Source: Hymenobacter persicinus
GTDB lineage: Bacteria > Bacteroidota > Bacteroidia > Cytophagales > Hymenobacteraceae
Assembly (NCBI RefSeq): GCF_004167665.1
Contig: NZ_SEWE01000010.1
Coordinates: forward strand, 58,709 to 122,708
Length of the DNA stretch: 64,000 nt
Reading direction: 5' to 3'
The notes beneath the pieces are model-generated. The model saw only the letters and a program-made list of their open reading frames with translations, had not been told where the DNA came from and did not search any database. The stretch's first letter is position 1, and every line of letters starts with the position of its first letter. Position numbers and translations under genes: made by a program. Of the stretch, positions 27,637 to 36,238 are shown piece after piece.

Positions 27637-28506
27637 ATGCCTGCTTACTCCCAACCCATGCTCCGCGACAATGCGCTCCACGGTAAAACCATCGTCGTGA
27701 CCGGCGGGGGCACCGGCCTGGGCCGCGCCATGACCACGTACTTCCTGCAGCTGGGGGCCAACGTGACCATCAGCAGCCGCAAGCTGGAGGTGCTGGAGAA
27801 AACGGCCGAGGAACTGCGCGCCCAAACCGGCGGCCGGGTGCTGGCCGTGCAGTGCGACGTGCGCAAGTACAACGAAGTGGAAGACATGCTCCAGCGCACC
27901 ATCGACGAGTTCGGGGGCGTCGATGTGCTGCTCAATAACGCCGCCGGCAACTTCATTTCACCCACGGAACGCCTCTCGCACAAGGCTTTCGACGTCATTG
28001 TCGACATCGTGCTGCGCGGCTCCTACAACTGCACGCTGGCCTTCGGTAAGCGCTGGATTGCCGACCAGAAGCCCGGCACCATTCTCAACATCGTGACTAC
28101 CTACGCTTCCGTCGGCTCGGCCTTCGTGGTGCCTTCGGCGGCCGCCAAAGCCGGCGTGCTGGCCATGACCCGCTCCCTGGCCGTGGAATGGGCCAAGTAC
28201 GGCATCCGCTCCAACGCCATTGCCCCCGGCCCGTTCCCGACGGAAGGTGCCTGGAGCCGGCTGTTTCCCGCCCCCCTGGCCGAAAAGCTCGACCCGGCCG
28301 CGTCGGTGCCGCTCAAGCGCGTGGGCGAATATCAGGAGCTAGCCAACCTGGCCGCCTACCTCGTGTCCGACTTCTCAGCCTACGTCAACGGGGAAGTCGT
28401 CACCATCGACGGCGGGGAATGGCTCAACGGGGCCGGCGAGTTCAACAAGCTGGAAATGATTCCGGCCCCGATGTGGGACGAAATCGAAAAAGCCATGCGC
28501 CGCTAA
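27637..28506 (+). CDS. 2,4-dienoyl-CoA reductase, mitochondrial DECR1-like SDR
   Basis: 289 residues. Rossmann motif TGGGTGLGRAM (about 23-33) and the block NNAAGNFISPTERLS match human DECR1 almost word for word. So do FVVPSAAAKAGV, ANLAAYLVSDF and INGxxxxxDGGE-type sequences, and the C-terminal EFN...W..IE ending. The catalytic Tyr sits in NIVTTYASVGS and the Lys in SAAAKAGV, the spacing of DECR1 rather than the Y-x3-K of ordinary SDRs. It reduces 2,4-dienoyl-CoA to 3-enoyl-CoA with NADPH in degradation of unsaturated fatty acids. Many bacteria use the unrelated FadH flavoprotein for this step. ATG at 27637 was preferred to an upstream ATG at 27598. Confidence 0.9.
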   Translation: MPAYSQPMLRDNALHGKTIVVTGGGTGLGRAMTTYFLQLGANVTISSRKLEVLEKTAEELRAQTGGRVLAVQCDVRKYNEVEDMLQRTIDEFGGVDVLLNNAAGNFISPTERLSHKAFDVIVDIVLRGSYNCTLAFGKRWIADQKPGTILNIVTTYASVGSAFVVPSAAAKAGVLAMTRSLAVEWAKYGIRSNAIAPGPFPTEGAWSRLFPAPLAEKLDPAASVPLKRVGEYQELANLAAYLVSDFSAYVNGEVVTIDGGEWLNGAGEFNKLEMIPAPMWDEIEKAMRR

Positions 28507-28593
28507 ACCACCGATTCGCGCGAGCTTTTCGGATTTTACGGATTTTGGAAACGACGCTGCTGTCGGTTTGATATTCCGTCAAGCATAGCTGAT

Positions 28594-28633
28594 AACCAAA
28601 AAAGGCCACCCCAGCGGGTGGCCTTTTTTGGTT
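28594..28633. terminator. Intrinsic terminator, bidirectional
   Basis: Stem AACCAAAAAAGGCCACCC paired with GGGTGGCCTTTTTTGGTT around a short loop. T run on the plus side and A run on the minus side serve the convergent SDR and DUF1571 genes. Confidence 0.88.
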
Positions 28634-28687
28634 GAAATACTCAGCCCCACAACGCGGGGAGTCTGACTAATTCCGATAAATCCGGGA

Positions 28688-29557
28688 TTAAAGCTTGTAT
28701 CCCTTGAAGCCTTTGGTGAACTCAGCGGCAGGAATGGGCTGGTTGGCCAAGACGTCGAAGAACTCAAACTTCTCGAATAGGCCCTTGTCGTCGTGGACCT
28801 GCACGACCAGGGGCAAAAACAGCTTCTGGTCGACGCAGACGATAGTGCGCTTGCCGTAGCCGTTGGGCACGAGCAGGGTTTTGCCAGCCGGCACGGGCGC
28901 GTCGGGGGCCAGGTCGTTGCGCTCCATAATACGGTACTCGCCGCAGCCAAACCGGTCGGCAATGTTGGCCAGGGTTTCCTGCTTGGTGGTTTTGTAACTC
29001 ACGTAGCGGAACTGCGGAAAATCGGAGCGCAGAACGTAGCAAGGGCGCCCGGTGATGGTCGTGTCGCCGGCGTAGCGGAAGGTGCGCTCAAAGGTGTGGT
29101 CCTGGCGCTGGGAGGAGCCCTTGATAATGTCGGCAATGGTGCCAAAGCCCGCGTCGAGGACGCTGTGGTGCTGACCTTTGCGCATGATTGAGCCGTTGGG
29201 ATCCAGGCTCAGGGTCACGTAAGGAAAGCTGTTGGGGTACACCCAGGCGTCCCCGTCATTCTGGCCCTTCACCCACAGCACCTCGATGCCCTTGTCGTTG
29301 CGCAAATACACGCGCAACGGGTTGAAGCCCATTTTCATGGCCGTGCGGGCCTGTTGGTATTTGCCGCCCGAGCGTTCCTGGGCGCGCACGTTGCAGCGCA
29401 GGGTTTTAAGACCTTCGATGGAAGCCGTCAGGCGGGCCAGCAACTGGTCAGTGGTCATCTTGTCGGCCACGGGGGCCGGGGCAGCGGCCAGGGCGGCGAG
29501 GAAAACGGCTGCGAGAACGGGGAGCCGGAAATGGTGAAGCATGTAGCGCGAAAACAA
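28688..29557 (-). CDS. DUF1571 family secreted protein with LysM-like segment
   Basis: 289 residues. An N-terminal signal peptide (about 1-27, hydrophobic core ending in AAAPAP) directs export. The DUF1571 core is visible in KMGFNPLRVYLRNDKGIEVLW, NSFPYVTLSLDPNG and MRKGQHHSVLDAGFG. Residues ~196-236 (TLANIADRFGC, then NDLAPDAPVPAGKTLLVP) look like a LysM repeat, which binds peptidoglycan or chitin-type glycans, inserted inside the core. Function unknown; periplasmic or outer-membrane-associated is expected. Two Met codons lie close at the N-terminus; the second (MLHHFRLPVLAAV) also gives a good signal peptide. Confidence 0.85.
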   Translation of the reverse strand: MFSRYMLHHFRLPVLAAVFLAALAAAPAPVADKMTTDQLLARLTASIEGLKTLRCNVRAQERSGGKYQQARTAMKMGFNPLRVYLRNDKGIEVLWVKGQNDGDAWVYPNSFPYVTLSLDPNGSIMRKGQHHSVLDAGFGTIADIIKGSSQRQDHTFERTFRYAGDTTITGRPCYVLRSDFPQFRYVSYKTTKQETLANIADRFGCGEYRIMERNDLAPDAPVPAGKTLLVPNGYGKRTIVCVDQKLFLPLVVQVHDDKGLFEKFEFFDVLANQPIPAAEFTKGFKGYKL

Positions 29558-29629
29558 TAAGCTAGAGTCCTGAAAAAGCTAATTTAGCACAAACCGGGCC
29601 GTAGCTCCACTCTACCGGCAGAAACCCGG

Positions 29630-29929
29630 CTAATTTAGGCTGATGCGCGGGAAGCGCGACGCCGTGCTGTCGAACACAAACAGTTCGTCGACCTCCACCT
29701 GCTCGAAGAACCGAAACAGCGGAAACTGTTCCACCACGGCCCGAATTACGTCGGCATTAAGGCCATTCATCGTAATCCAGCCCCGGGTGCGGCTGGCGCT
29801 GATGGCGTAGGCCTCCACCACGTTTTCCTCAATAAGCCGGTTGATGAGGGCGCGGTGCTGGGGAATCAGGGCAATAAAGTCTTCCGTGAAGCTGGCGGGA
29901 AAACGGACGGTAACGACGAAACGGGCCAT
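29630..29929 (-). CDS. Small protein with muconolactone-isomerase/YCII-like fold
   Basis: 99 residues. Pattern RFVVTVRFPASFTEDFIALIP followed by RALINRLIEENVVEAYAIS and WITMNGLNADVIRAVVEQFP matches a dimeric alpha+beta ferredoxin-like barrel as in muconolactone isomerases and YCII-type proteins. There is no catalytic signature I can name, so it is a conserved hypothetical. An upstream in-frame Met (29935) is only two residues longer. It is divergent from the glycosyltransferase gene. Confidence 0.75.
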   Translation of the reverse strand: MARFVVTVRFPASFTEDFIALIPQHRALINRLIEENVVEAYAISASRTRGWITMNGLNADVIRAVVEQFPLFRFFEQVEVDELFVFDSTASRFPRISLN

Positions 29930-29977
29930 AAGCAAAGGGCGGCTAACTGCCTGCTAAACGCCGCCCTAACCGATAAA

Positions 29978-30012
29978 GTTGGCCTTTTCGCGGCCGAAAA
30001 GGCAACTTTTTG
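29978..30012 (+). promoter_or_regulatory. Hairpin with T-run in the leader of a glycosyltransferase gene
   Basis: Arms GTTG(G)CCTTTTCG and CGAAAAGGCAAC with one bulge, followed by TTTTTG, placed about 25 bases ahead of the ATG. It could be an attenuator or a terminator for a read-through transcript. Function is inference. Confidence 0.4.
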
Positions 30013-30036
30013 CCCGCTAGCCCGGACTAGAGGGCC

Positions 30037-30798
30037 ATGAACTTTGCCATCATCACTCCCACGCACAACCGCCGGCAGTACCTGCCCGAAGCCGTGGCCA
30101 GCGTGCGGGCCAGCATCAGCGCCCCTCTCGACTTTGGCTTTGAGCACCTGATTTACGACAACGGCTCCACGGACGGCACGCCGGAGTGGTTGCCCACGGC
30201 CGCCCGGGAAGCCGGTCCGCCACTGCGCTATTGGCACGACGCGGAAAAAGCCCGCGCCGGGCTGGCCCGCAACCGCCTCATTGCCCAGGCCGGTCCAGAT
30301 TCCTGGCTCGTACCGCTCGACGACGACGATTTGCTGCTTCAGCGCAGCCTCTATCACTATGCCGACCTGGTGCAGCGCCACCCCGGCCGGCCCTGGTTTG
30401 TGGCCGATTTTCTGCGCATGGATGAGGAGCGGCGCTACCTGCCCGGCGAAGATTACTACGCCTGGCGCTTCGCGTCGCCGCGGGAGATGCTGGGGGCTAT
30501 TTTCCGGGCCGAGCATTTTATTCAGGGCAATGTCTGCTTCAGCAAGGCGCTGTTTGACCAGGTCGGGGGCTACGATGAGGCGCTGCCCATGGCCGAGGAC
30601 CTCGACCTCTACGTGCGCTTTTTGCTGGCCGGGCAGCTGCCGGTCGTGTCGCCGCACATCAGCCACCTGCACCGCTTCCACCGCAATAATGTGAGCATTG
30701 GCGTTGATGCCACCGCCCATCAGCACGACTTGCAGCTGATTTACGATAAATACGCCGCGGCACTGCGGCAGCTAGGCATTGAGAAACCCGGCTCGTAA
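30037..30798 (+). CDS. Glycosyltransferase family 2
   Basis: 253 residues of GT-A fold. N-terminal MNFAIITPTHNRRQYLPEAVASVRAS is typical; IYDNGSTDGTPEW binds the nucleotide. The acidic metal-binding loop WLVPLDDDDLLL and the acceptor-side MAEDLDLYVRFLLAG (E-D pair as catalytic base region) are present. It transfers a sugar from a nucleotide-sugar donor to an envelope glycan or protein; donor and acceptor are unknown. No transmembrane segment, so it acts at the cytoplasmic face. The gene stands alone, with convergent secreted protein downstream. Confidence 0.92.
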   Translation: MNFAIITPTHNRRQYLPEAVASVRASISAPLDFGFEHLIYDNGSTDGTPEWLPTAAREAGPPLRYWHDAEKARAGLARNRLIAQAGPDSWLVPLDDDDLLLQRSLYHYADLVQRHPGRPWFVADFLRMDEERRYLPGEDYYAWRFASPREMLGAIFRAEHFIQGNVCFSKALFDQVGGYDEALPMAEDLDLYVRFLLAGQLPVVSPHISHLHRFHRNNVSIGVDATAHQHDLQLIYDKYAAALRQLGIEKPGS

Positions 30799-30813
30799 AT
30801 GCGCACCCGATAA

Positions 30814-31632
30814 TTATTTCTGCCCGGATTTTTCAAATTCCTGCCGGGTAATAATGGTTAGCTTGGTGTCGGCGAAGGAAAAAATGGAGACGTATTTTTC
30901 GCCCAGGACCAAATGATTTTTACCCGGCAGCCGGTCGTGGTACAGCAGTAGAGTACAAATATCCGTCGGGGTCATAAATGGTGTGGTGTCAGCCCGGTGA
31001 AAATGCAGCGTTGACCGTACGGGTGCCGTTTGGGACTGGGAGCCGAGTAAAACCGCCCCGGAATGCAGCTGCTGGCGGGCCAGCAGCCGCCCGCTGGTGT
31101 TGTAGCGCAGTAAGTAGTCGTTGCCGACCAAGAACTGCCCGGGCTGGGTGGTAGCCGTGAGCACGTACACCCAGGTTTGCTTGCCCTTGGGCAGCACAAT
31201 AGCGTTGAAAGTGGCATTCGGCGGCAAACTTACGCCCGGAATACGCTGCAGGTCAGCCATGGATTTCAGCCGGACGCTCAATAATTTGCGTTCGGCAGAA
31301 GTCAGGTTTCGTGGTCCGCGCCTGACGCCCGTGCTCGGAGCAATGGCAGCCATGGGGAAGCAGTACTCGGCCAGCACCCGCGGCTTGTCGGCGGGGCCGC
31401 CCACGAAGAGCGTGCGTACCGAGTCGAGAGTGGTGTAGCTGAAATAAGCCATTACCTGCCGGGTGGGAAAATGGCTGGCCTGTAATAAATCGGTGGAAAC
31501 CCAGGAGGCACGCTCCAAGTGGTAGAGGGCTTGGCCTTCGCGCAGTATTTCGCGGCTGGCGGTGGTCAGATTACGCTGGGCTGAAACGGCCGGAGCAACT
31601 GCCAACAGGCAGAGCAGAAGTAAATATCTCAC
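30814..31632 (-). CDS. Secreted protein, unknown
   Basis: 272 residues. Clear signal peptide MRYLLLLCLLAVAPAVSAQR (cleavage after A-Q). The remainder is rich in beta-type sequence with polar loops: TRQVMAYFSYTTLDSVRTLFV, AEYCFPMAAIAPS, TWVYVLTATTQPGQFLVGNDYLLR and TLLLYHDRLPGKNHLVLGEKY. I recognise no named domain. It is presumably periplasmic, perhaps with a beta-sandwich fold. The AT-rich spacer downstream of the amidohydrolase (31633-31712) precedes it on the same strand. Confidence 0.65.
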   Translation of the reverse strand: MRYLLLLCLLAVAPAVSAQRNLTTASREILREGQALYHLERASWVSTDLLQASHFPTRQVMAYFSYTTLDSVRTLFVGGPADKPRVLAEYCFPMAAIAPSTGVRRGPRNLTSAERKLLSVRLKSMADLQRIPGVSLPPNATFNAIVLPKGKQTWVYVLTATTQPGQFLVGNDYLLRYNTSGRLLARQQLHSGAVLLGSQSQTAPVRSTLHFHRADTTPFMTPTDICTLLLYHDRLPGKNHLVLGEKYVSIFSFADTKLTIITRQEFEKSGQK

Positions 31633-31712
31633 AGGAATAAAATAGATAAGGAGAAATAGAATAAGCGAAGCTAATTGTTCTTGATAGAATATGAAATAAA
31701 TGCCTCGTTTAA

Positions 31713-33005
31713 TTACAGATTTTTATAAATGACCCCGCCCTTCATGACTAGTTTAATTTGCCGCAGGGCCGCCAGGTCCTGGGTCGGATCAGCGGGTACG
31801 GCAATTATGTCGGCCAAAAATCCCGCGGCTAGCGTACCCCGGTCAGTCAGGTGAAAAATGCGCGCGTTACCGCTGGTTGCGCCCCGTAATACAGTTAGTG
31901 GTGGCAAACCGTAGTCCTGGACGAGCAGCTCCAGCTCCCGCACGTTGTCGCCGTGGGGAAACACGCCCACGTCGCCGCCCACGGCCAGCGTCACGCCGCT
32001 TTGCAGGGCTGCCCGCATGCTGGCGCGCTGTTGTACTAGGCGCTCGGGCAGGGGCTGGCCCGGCTGCCAGCCCCGGTAGCGCGAAATGGCGTCGCCGGCG
32101 GCTACGGTGGGGCAGAGGGCCACGCCGCGCTGCTTCATGAGCCGGAAGATTTCCGGGGTGCCCGCGTCGCCGTGCTCAATAGTTTCGACGCCCGCCAGCG
32201 TGGCGCGCCGCATGCCTTCGGGAGTGGAAGCATGGGCTACCACGGGCCGCCCGGCCGAGTTTGCCGTGCGCACAATCAGGTTGAGCTCGTCCTGGGTGAA
32301 AGTAGGGCGGGCAGGCTCGTTGGCCCCCCAGCGGTAGTCGGCGTACACCTTGATAACGTCGGCACCCTTGCCAATCTGCTCCCGCACGGCCCGAATAATG
32401 CCGTCCACGCCGTCGGCCTCCTGGGCGCCCTGGGGCACGTCGACGTCGGTGGCAAGCTTGGGGCCGTAGCTGCCCGTGGCCACCAGGGCGCGCGTAGCCA
32501 CGAGCAGGCGGGGGCCCGGAATCAGGTTTTGGTCGATGGCCTGCTTGAGGCCCACGTCGGCGTAGCCCGCGCCCTCCGAGCCCAGGTCACGGGCGGTAGT
32601 GAAGCCCGCTTCCAGGGTACGGCGGGCGTGGGCCGTGGCCCGGGCCACCCGCAGGGCCTGGCTTTCGAGCAGCACTTGGTCGTTCCAGGGCGTTTCGTTG
32701 TAGGGGTGGAGCAGCAAATGGGAGTGACCCTCAATCAGGCCGGGCAGCAGCGTGAGGCCCGGCAACTCCATGAGGCGGGCAGTAGCAGGGGCTGCAATCT
32801 GCGCCGCCGGCCCCACGGCTTTAATCCGGCTCCCTTCCACGAGCACCACCCAGCCCTCGTGCCGGTCCTGCCCATCAAAGACGGCCGCCGGGCGCAGCAG
32901 CACCAGCTCCGGAGCCGTGGATGCCGTTTGCGCCGCCGCCGTCAAGGAACTCAACAAGGCGACTACTACTGCCGCACGAGGCAGGAAGGAGGCAAACACG
33001 AGCAT
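31713..33005 (-). CDS. Secreted amidohydrolase (imidazolonepropionase/prolidase-like)
   Basis: 430 residues from the ATG at 33005. MLVFASFLPRAAVVVALLSS is a signal peptide. The amidohydrolase fold is shown by GLTLLPGLIEGHSHLLLHP (metal-binding H-x-H), then TARDLGSEG, VIKVYADYRW (the Lys is carbamylated in many relatives), VAHAST, IEHGDAG, and the C-terminal VAVGGDVGVFPHGDN with the catalytic Asp. It belongs to the exported imidazolonepropionase-like or Xaa-Pro-dipeptidase-like group that hydrolyses small amides in the periplasm. The upstream 5-prime extension of the frame has no signal character and is not accepted. Confidence 0.9.
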   Translation of the reverse strand: MLVFASFLPRAAVVVALLSSLTAAAQTASTAPELVLLRPAAVFDGQDRHEGWVVLVEGSRIKAVGPAAQIAAPATARLMELPGLTLLPGLIEGHSHLLLHPYNETPWNDQVLLESQALRVARATAHARRTLEAGFTTARDLGSEGAGYADVGLKQAIDQNLIPGPRLLVATRALVATGSYGPKLATDVDVPQGAQEADGVDGIIRAVREQIGKGADVIKVYADYRWGANEPARPTFTQDELNLIVRTANSAGRPVVAHASTPEGMRRATLAGVETIEHGDAGTPEIFRLMKQRGVALCPTVAAGDAISRYRGWQPGQPLPERLVQQRASMRAALQSGVTLAVGGDVGVFPHGDNVRELELLVQDYGLPPLTVLRGATSGNARIFHLTDRGTLAAGFLADIIAVPADPTQDLAALRQIKLVMKGGVIYKNL

Positions 33006-33119
33006 GGTATGAAGAAGTGAGAGGGACACGTCCTTACCCCGACAATCGGCGTTACGCTCCGGTTGTCGAGCAAGAAACGTGAGGAGTGGCTTTAAGTGAA
33101 CTTGAGACGTCAACCTACG

Positions 33120-33153
33120 CAAAAAGCGCCGCCTTCAAACGAAAGCGGCGCCT
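33120..33153 (-). terminator. Intrinsic terminator of the S46 peptidase gene
   Basis: On the minus strand: GGCGCCGC, a 12-base loop, GCGGCGC, then TTTTTG. It lies 30 bases past the stop codon. Confidence 0.8.
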
Positions 33154-33177
33154 CTGGGCCTGGGTTGTCCTGGAATC

Positions 33178-35448
33178 CTACAGTTGTGCGTCGGCTTTGG
33201 CGGCTTTCTGCTTGATCTTGGACTTCTTGATCTTCTGGCTTGGTGCGGCGGCTTCGGTTGCATTCGGCCCGCCCACCAGGGTCATTTCCTTGACCAGATG
33301 GCCCGCACCGGCGTATTTATCCACCACAAACAGCATGTAACGCACGTCGAGGGTGATATTGCGGACCCGGTCGGGGTCGTACATGATATCGGACATGGTG
33401 CCTTCCCAGTTCCGGTCGAAGTTGGTGCCAATCAGCTCCCCGCGGCCGTTGATAACCGGGGAGCCGGAGTTGCCGCCGGTGGTGTGGTTGGTGGCAATAA
33501 AGGCGACCGGCACGGTACCGTTCACGGCGTATGGACCGTAATCTTTGCTTTGGTACAATTCCACGAGGCGGGCCGGCACTTCAAAGTCAGGGTTGGTCGG
33601 ATCGGCCTTTTCCATCAGCCCGTCGAGGGTGGTATAGTAGTCGTACTGCACGCCGTCGGCGGGCTGGTAGCCGGCCACCTGTCCGTAGGCTACGCGCAAA
33701 GTCAGGTTGGCGTCGGGGTAGAATTTCTTGTCGGTCTGCATCTGCCGCAGGCCGGCCAAGTACGTGCGCGAGAGCAGAGCAATGTTATCGGTGGCCGCGT
33801 TGTATGTCGGCAGAATATTCGCCCGATAATGGCTGATAACGGCGTTGGAGAGCTGGTAGGCTGGGTCATCAGTCAGGGCCCGGGCGTTGCCCTTGCCTAG
33901 CTCATCAATAACGGCGGCGGCCCCTTCAGAGGTAGTCAGGCGGGAGCGGCTGAAGAGTTGGGCAGCATACTTGCTCCAGCCGTCGGCGCCGGGATACTGC
34001 TTCTGCAGCGCTTTCACGTAGTCAGGAACCAGGGCCGGCGGGGTGCCTTCGGCGTAGAGTGCCAGCAGGGCTGCGGCCACTTTCTGGTCGGTGGGCGCAT
34101 TGTAGTTTTTGTAGAAACCGATCCGGCCGGCCTTGGCTTTCTCGGCGGCGGCGGCAATGTCCGCGGCGGGCTTTTTCTGGGCTATCAGCTCCGGCAGGTG
34201 GGCAATGCTGTTGGCATAGGCCAGCAGCTCCACGCCCAGCACGGCCTCGGTCACGTAGTCCCGGGCCAGGGTGTAGCTGCGGCCGGTGCGGTAGTTTTTC
34301 TCAAAGCCGGCCAGCAGCGGTCCGTAGGCGGCTTTGCGAGCCTCGTCGCCGCTTTGCACCCATTGCGTGAAGCGGGCTTCCTGCTCCTGCTTGCGGGTCA
34401 CGGCGTCGAGCTTTTTCAGGCCCCGGGTTTCGCCGATCCACTTTTTCCAGTAGTTGGCAATGCTGGCGTATTTGGCCGCGTACTGAATCCGGACCTTGTC
34501 AGAAGCCTTCATGTCGGCATCCAGCAGGCGGAGCTTGGCATCCCGGATTTTCACCTTCGCCGGGTTCGACACCGAGTAGGTTTCGTCCACGCCCCAGGAC
34601 GTGAGGTACTCGTTAGTGCGGCCGGGGAAGCCAAACACCATCGTGAAGTCGCCGGGCTTGATGCCGCTGAGCGAGATGGGCAGGTGGTGGCGCGGCTTAA
34701 ACGGCTGGTTCGTAGGAGAGTAGGCGGCGGGCTTGTTATCGGGGCCGGCGTAGATGCGGAAGATGCTGAAGTCGCCGGTGTGCCGGGGCCAGGCCCAGTT
34801 GTCGGTGTCGCCGCCAAACTTGCCGATGGCCGACGGCGGGGCGCCCACCAGCCGGATGTCGGTAAAGACTTCGGTCACGAACATGTAGTACTCGTTGCCG
34901 TTGTAGAAGGGCCGGATAAACGACTGGTAGTGCGTGCCCTGCACCGCGGCCTGGGTTACGCGCTGGATGTTGGTTTGCACGAGCCGCTCCCGGTCGGCCT
35001 CGGTGATGTTGGACGTGGGCACGCCGGTCAGCACCTGGCTCGTCACGTCTTCCATCCGAATGATAAACGTGGCCGTCAGCCCCGGGTTCGGCAGTTCCTG
35101 CTCCCGGTTCATGGCCCAGTAACCCTTGGTCAGGTAGTCGTTTTCCACCGACGAATGGCTCTGAATCTGGCTGTAGCCGCAGTGGTGATTGGTGAGCAGC
35201 AGGCCCTGGTTGGAAATGATTTCCCCGGTGCAGCCACCGCCAAACTGTACCACGGCGTCCTTGAGGCTACCCTGGTTGACGCTGTAAATCTGCTCGGCAG
35301 TGAGCTTGAGGCCTTTTTGCTGCATGTCGGCCTCGTTGAGTTGCTTGAGCAGCAGCGGCAGCCACATGCCTTCGTCGGGCGGGGTGGCCATCAGGGAAGC
35401 GGGCAGCAGCAGGAACGCTAGCAGAGCCAGCCGGGAGAAAATGCGCAT
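33178..35448 (-). CDS. S46 dipeptidyl-peptidase, DPP11-type (Asp/Glu-preferring)
   Basis: 756 residues, signal peptide 1-21, S46 family found mainly in Bacteroidota. N-terminal segment TPPDEGMWLP, oxyanion region VQFGGGCTGEIIS and the catalytic His in TNHHCGY (87-93). The catalytic Ser is S661 in GGNSGSPV. Specificity: 18 residues later the NFDRNWEG segment has Arg679, the position of Arg673 in Porphyromonas gingivalis DPP11, which selects acidic P1 residues; DPP7 has Gly there. I therefore predict release of dipeptides ending in Asp or Glu in the periplasm. The C-terminus ends in a Lys/Ala-rich tail. It feeds peptide-based nutrition. Confidence 0.95.
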   Translation of the reverse strand: MRIFSRLALLAFLLLPASLMATPPDEGMWLPLLLKQLNEADMQQKGLKLTAEQIYSVNQGSLKDAVVQFGGGCTGEIISNQGLLLTNHHCGYSQIQSHSSVENDYLTKGYWAMNREQELPNPGLTATFIIRMEDVTSQVLTGVPTSNITEADRERLVQTNIQRVTQAAVQGTHYQSFIRPFYNGNEYYMFVTEVFTDIRLVGAPPSAIGKFGGDTDNWAWPRHTGDFSIFRIYAGPDNKPAAYSPTNQPFKPRHHLPISLSGIKPGDFTMVFGFPGRTNEYLTSWGVDETYSVSNPAKVKIRDAKLRLLDADMKASDKVRIQYAAKYASIANYWKKWIGETRGLKKLDAVTRKQEQEARFTQWVQSGDEARKAAYGPLLAGFEKNYRTGRSYTLARDYVTEAVLGVELLAYANSIAHLPELIAQKKPAADIAAAAEKAKAGRIGFYKNYNAPTDQKVAAALLALYAEGTPPALVPDYVKALQKQYPGADGWSKYAAQLFSRSRLTTSEGAAAVIDELGKGNARALTDDPAYQLSNAVISHYRANILPTYNAATDNIALLSRTYLAGLRQMQTDKKFYPDANLTLRVAYGQVAGYQPADGVQYDYYTTLDGLMEKADPTNPDFEVPARLVELYQSKDYGPYAVNGTVPVAFIATNHTTGGNSGSPVINGRGELIGTNFDRNWEGTMSDIMYDPDRVRNITLDVRYMLFVVDKYAGAGHLVKEMTLVGGPNATEAAAPSQKIKKSKIKQKAAKADAQL

Positions 35449-35504
35449 GGTGTGAGTAGGGGTGGTGTGCTACGAAAATACGCCTTTTGGCGCGAACCAA
35501 GGCC

Positions 35505-35537
35505 ATAAAAAAGCCCGCGCTGGTTAGCGCGGGCTTT
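35505..35537. terminator. Intrinsic terminator
   Basis: Stem AAAGCCCGCGCT / AGCGCGGGCTTT, loop GGTT, with A run upstream (T run on the minus strand). It ends the YkvA-like gene on the minus strand. Confidence 0.88.
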
Positions 35538-35558
35538 GCAGATCTGTCCGAGTGTCGG

Positions 35559-36059
35559 TTACGAATGACCCAGCTCGGCCACGGCGGGCTGGCTTTTGTC
35601 AGATACGGCCGGGGCGGGGGCCACGCCGGACGCAGCACTGGCCGAGGTCTTTTCCCACTCCTGGAAGCGGGCAATTTCTGCCTGAAACTTGGTGATAAAC
35701 CAGCTGATGAGGGCAAAGTCGTCCATCACGCCGACGACCGGAATAAAGTCGGGCACCAGATCCAAGGGCGACAACACGTACAGCAGCACCGCTACGCCCG
35801 ACACGATGGTGCTGGTTTCGACCTGCCGGTAAGCGCCCGTCACGTAAGCCTGCACCAAACGCACCAGGGTCAACCCCAGATCGATGAGCTGGCCGAAGGC
35901 GCCCTTGCTGCTTTTCTTGTCGGCCAGCTTCTCGGCCACTTCCTTCAGGATGATGGCAATCTGGAAAGGCCGGCCCAGCAGCTTGCTGGCGCGGGTGATG
36001 AAGACGCTGAAAATTGCGTTTTTGGAGATTTTGAGGCCTTTTTCGGCAAGAGACGACAT
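35559..36059 (-). CDS. YkvA/DUF1232 family membrane protein
   Basis: 166 residues from the ATG at 36059, MSSLAEKGLKISKNAIFSVF. DUF1232 signature: VAVLLYVLSPLDLVPDFIPVVGVMDDF (about 93-120). The P-L-D-x-x-P-D-x-I-P core is the family hallmark. A hydrophobic segment precedes it. The tail (SASAASGVAPAPAVSDKS) is low complexity. Function is unknown; the family is a small membrane protein often near stress genes. An in-frame extension upstream (to 36224) is Ser/Pro/Thr-rich and not accepted. Confidence 0.9.
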   Translation of the reverse strand: MSSLAEKGLKISKNAIFSVFITRASKLLGRPFQIAIILKEVAEKLADKKSSKGAFGQLIDLGLTLVRLVQAYVTGAYRQVETSTIVSGVAVLLYVLSPLDLVPDFIPVVGVMDDFALISWFITKFQAEIARFQEWEKTSASAASGVAPAPAVSDKSQPAVAELGHS

Positions 36060-36238
36060 ACGCGAATGGTGAGAGTACAAAGTCTGGGGCTTTACGACGG
36101 TGCAGCTTAAATGGTTGGTGGGCGGCCCGCTGGCCGTAAGTGCCGAGTCGGGCGGGCGGGTTGCAGCTTCCTTTTCGGGCTCAGTAGCGCCGGATTGCGC
36201 AATTCTTCTACCTTCGTCCCGCACTACTGCCCCACCTT

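Noticed and set aside
33958..35421. Plus-strand 487-codon frame opposite the S46 peptidase
   Set aside because: Shadow; the minus strand has the catalytic residues and signal peptide.
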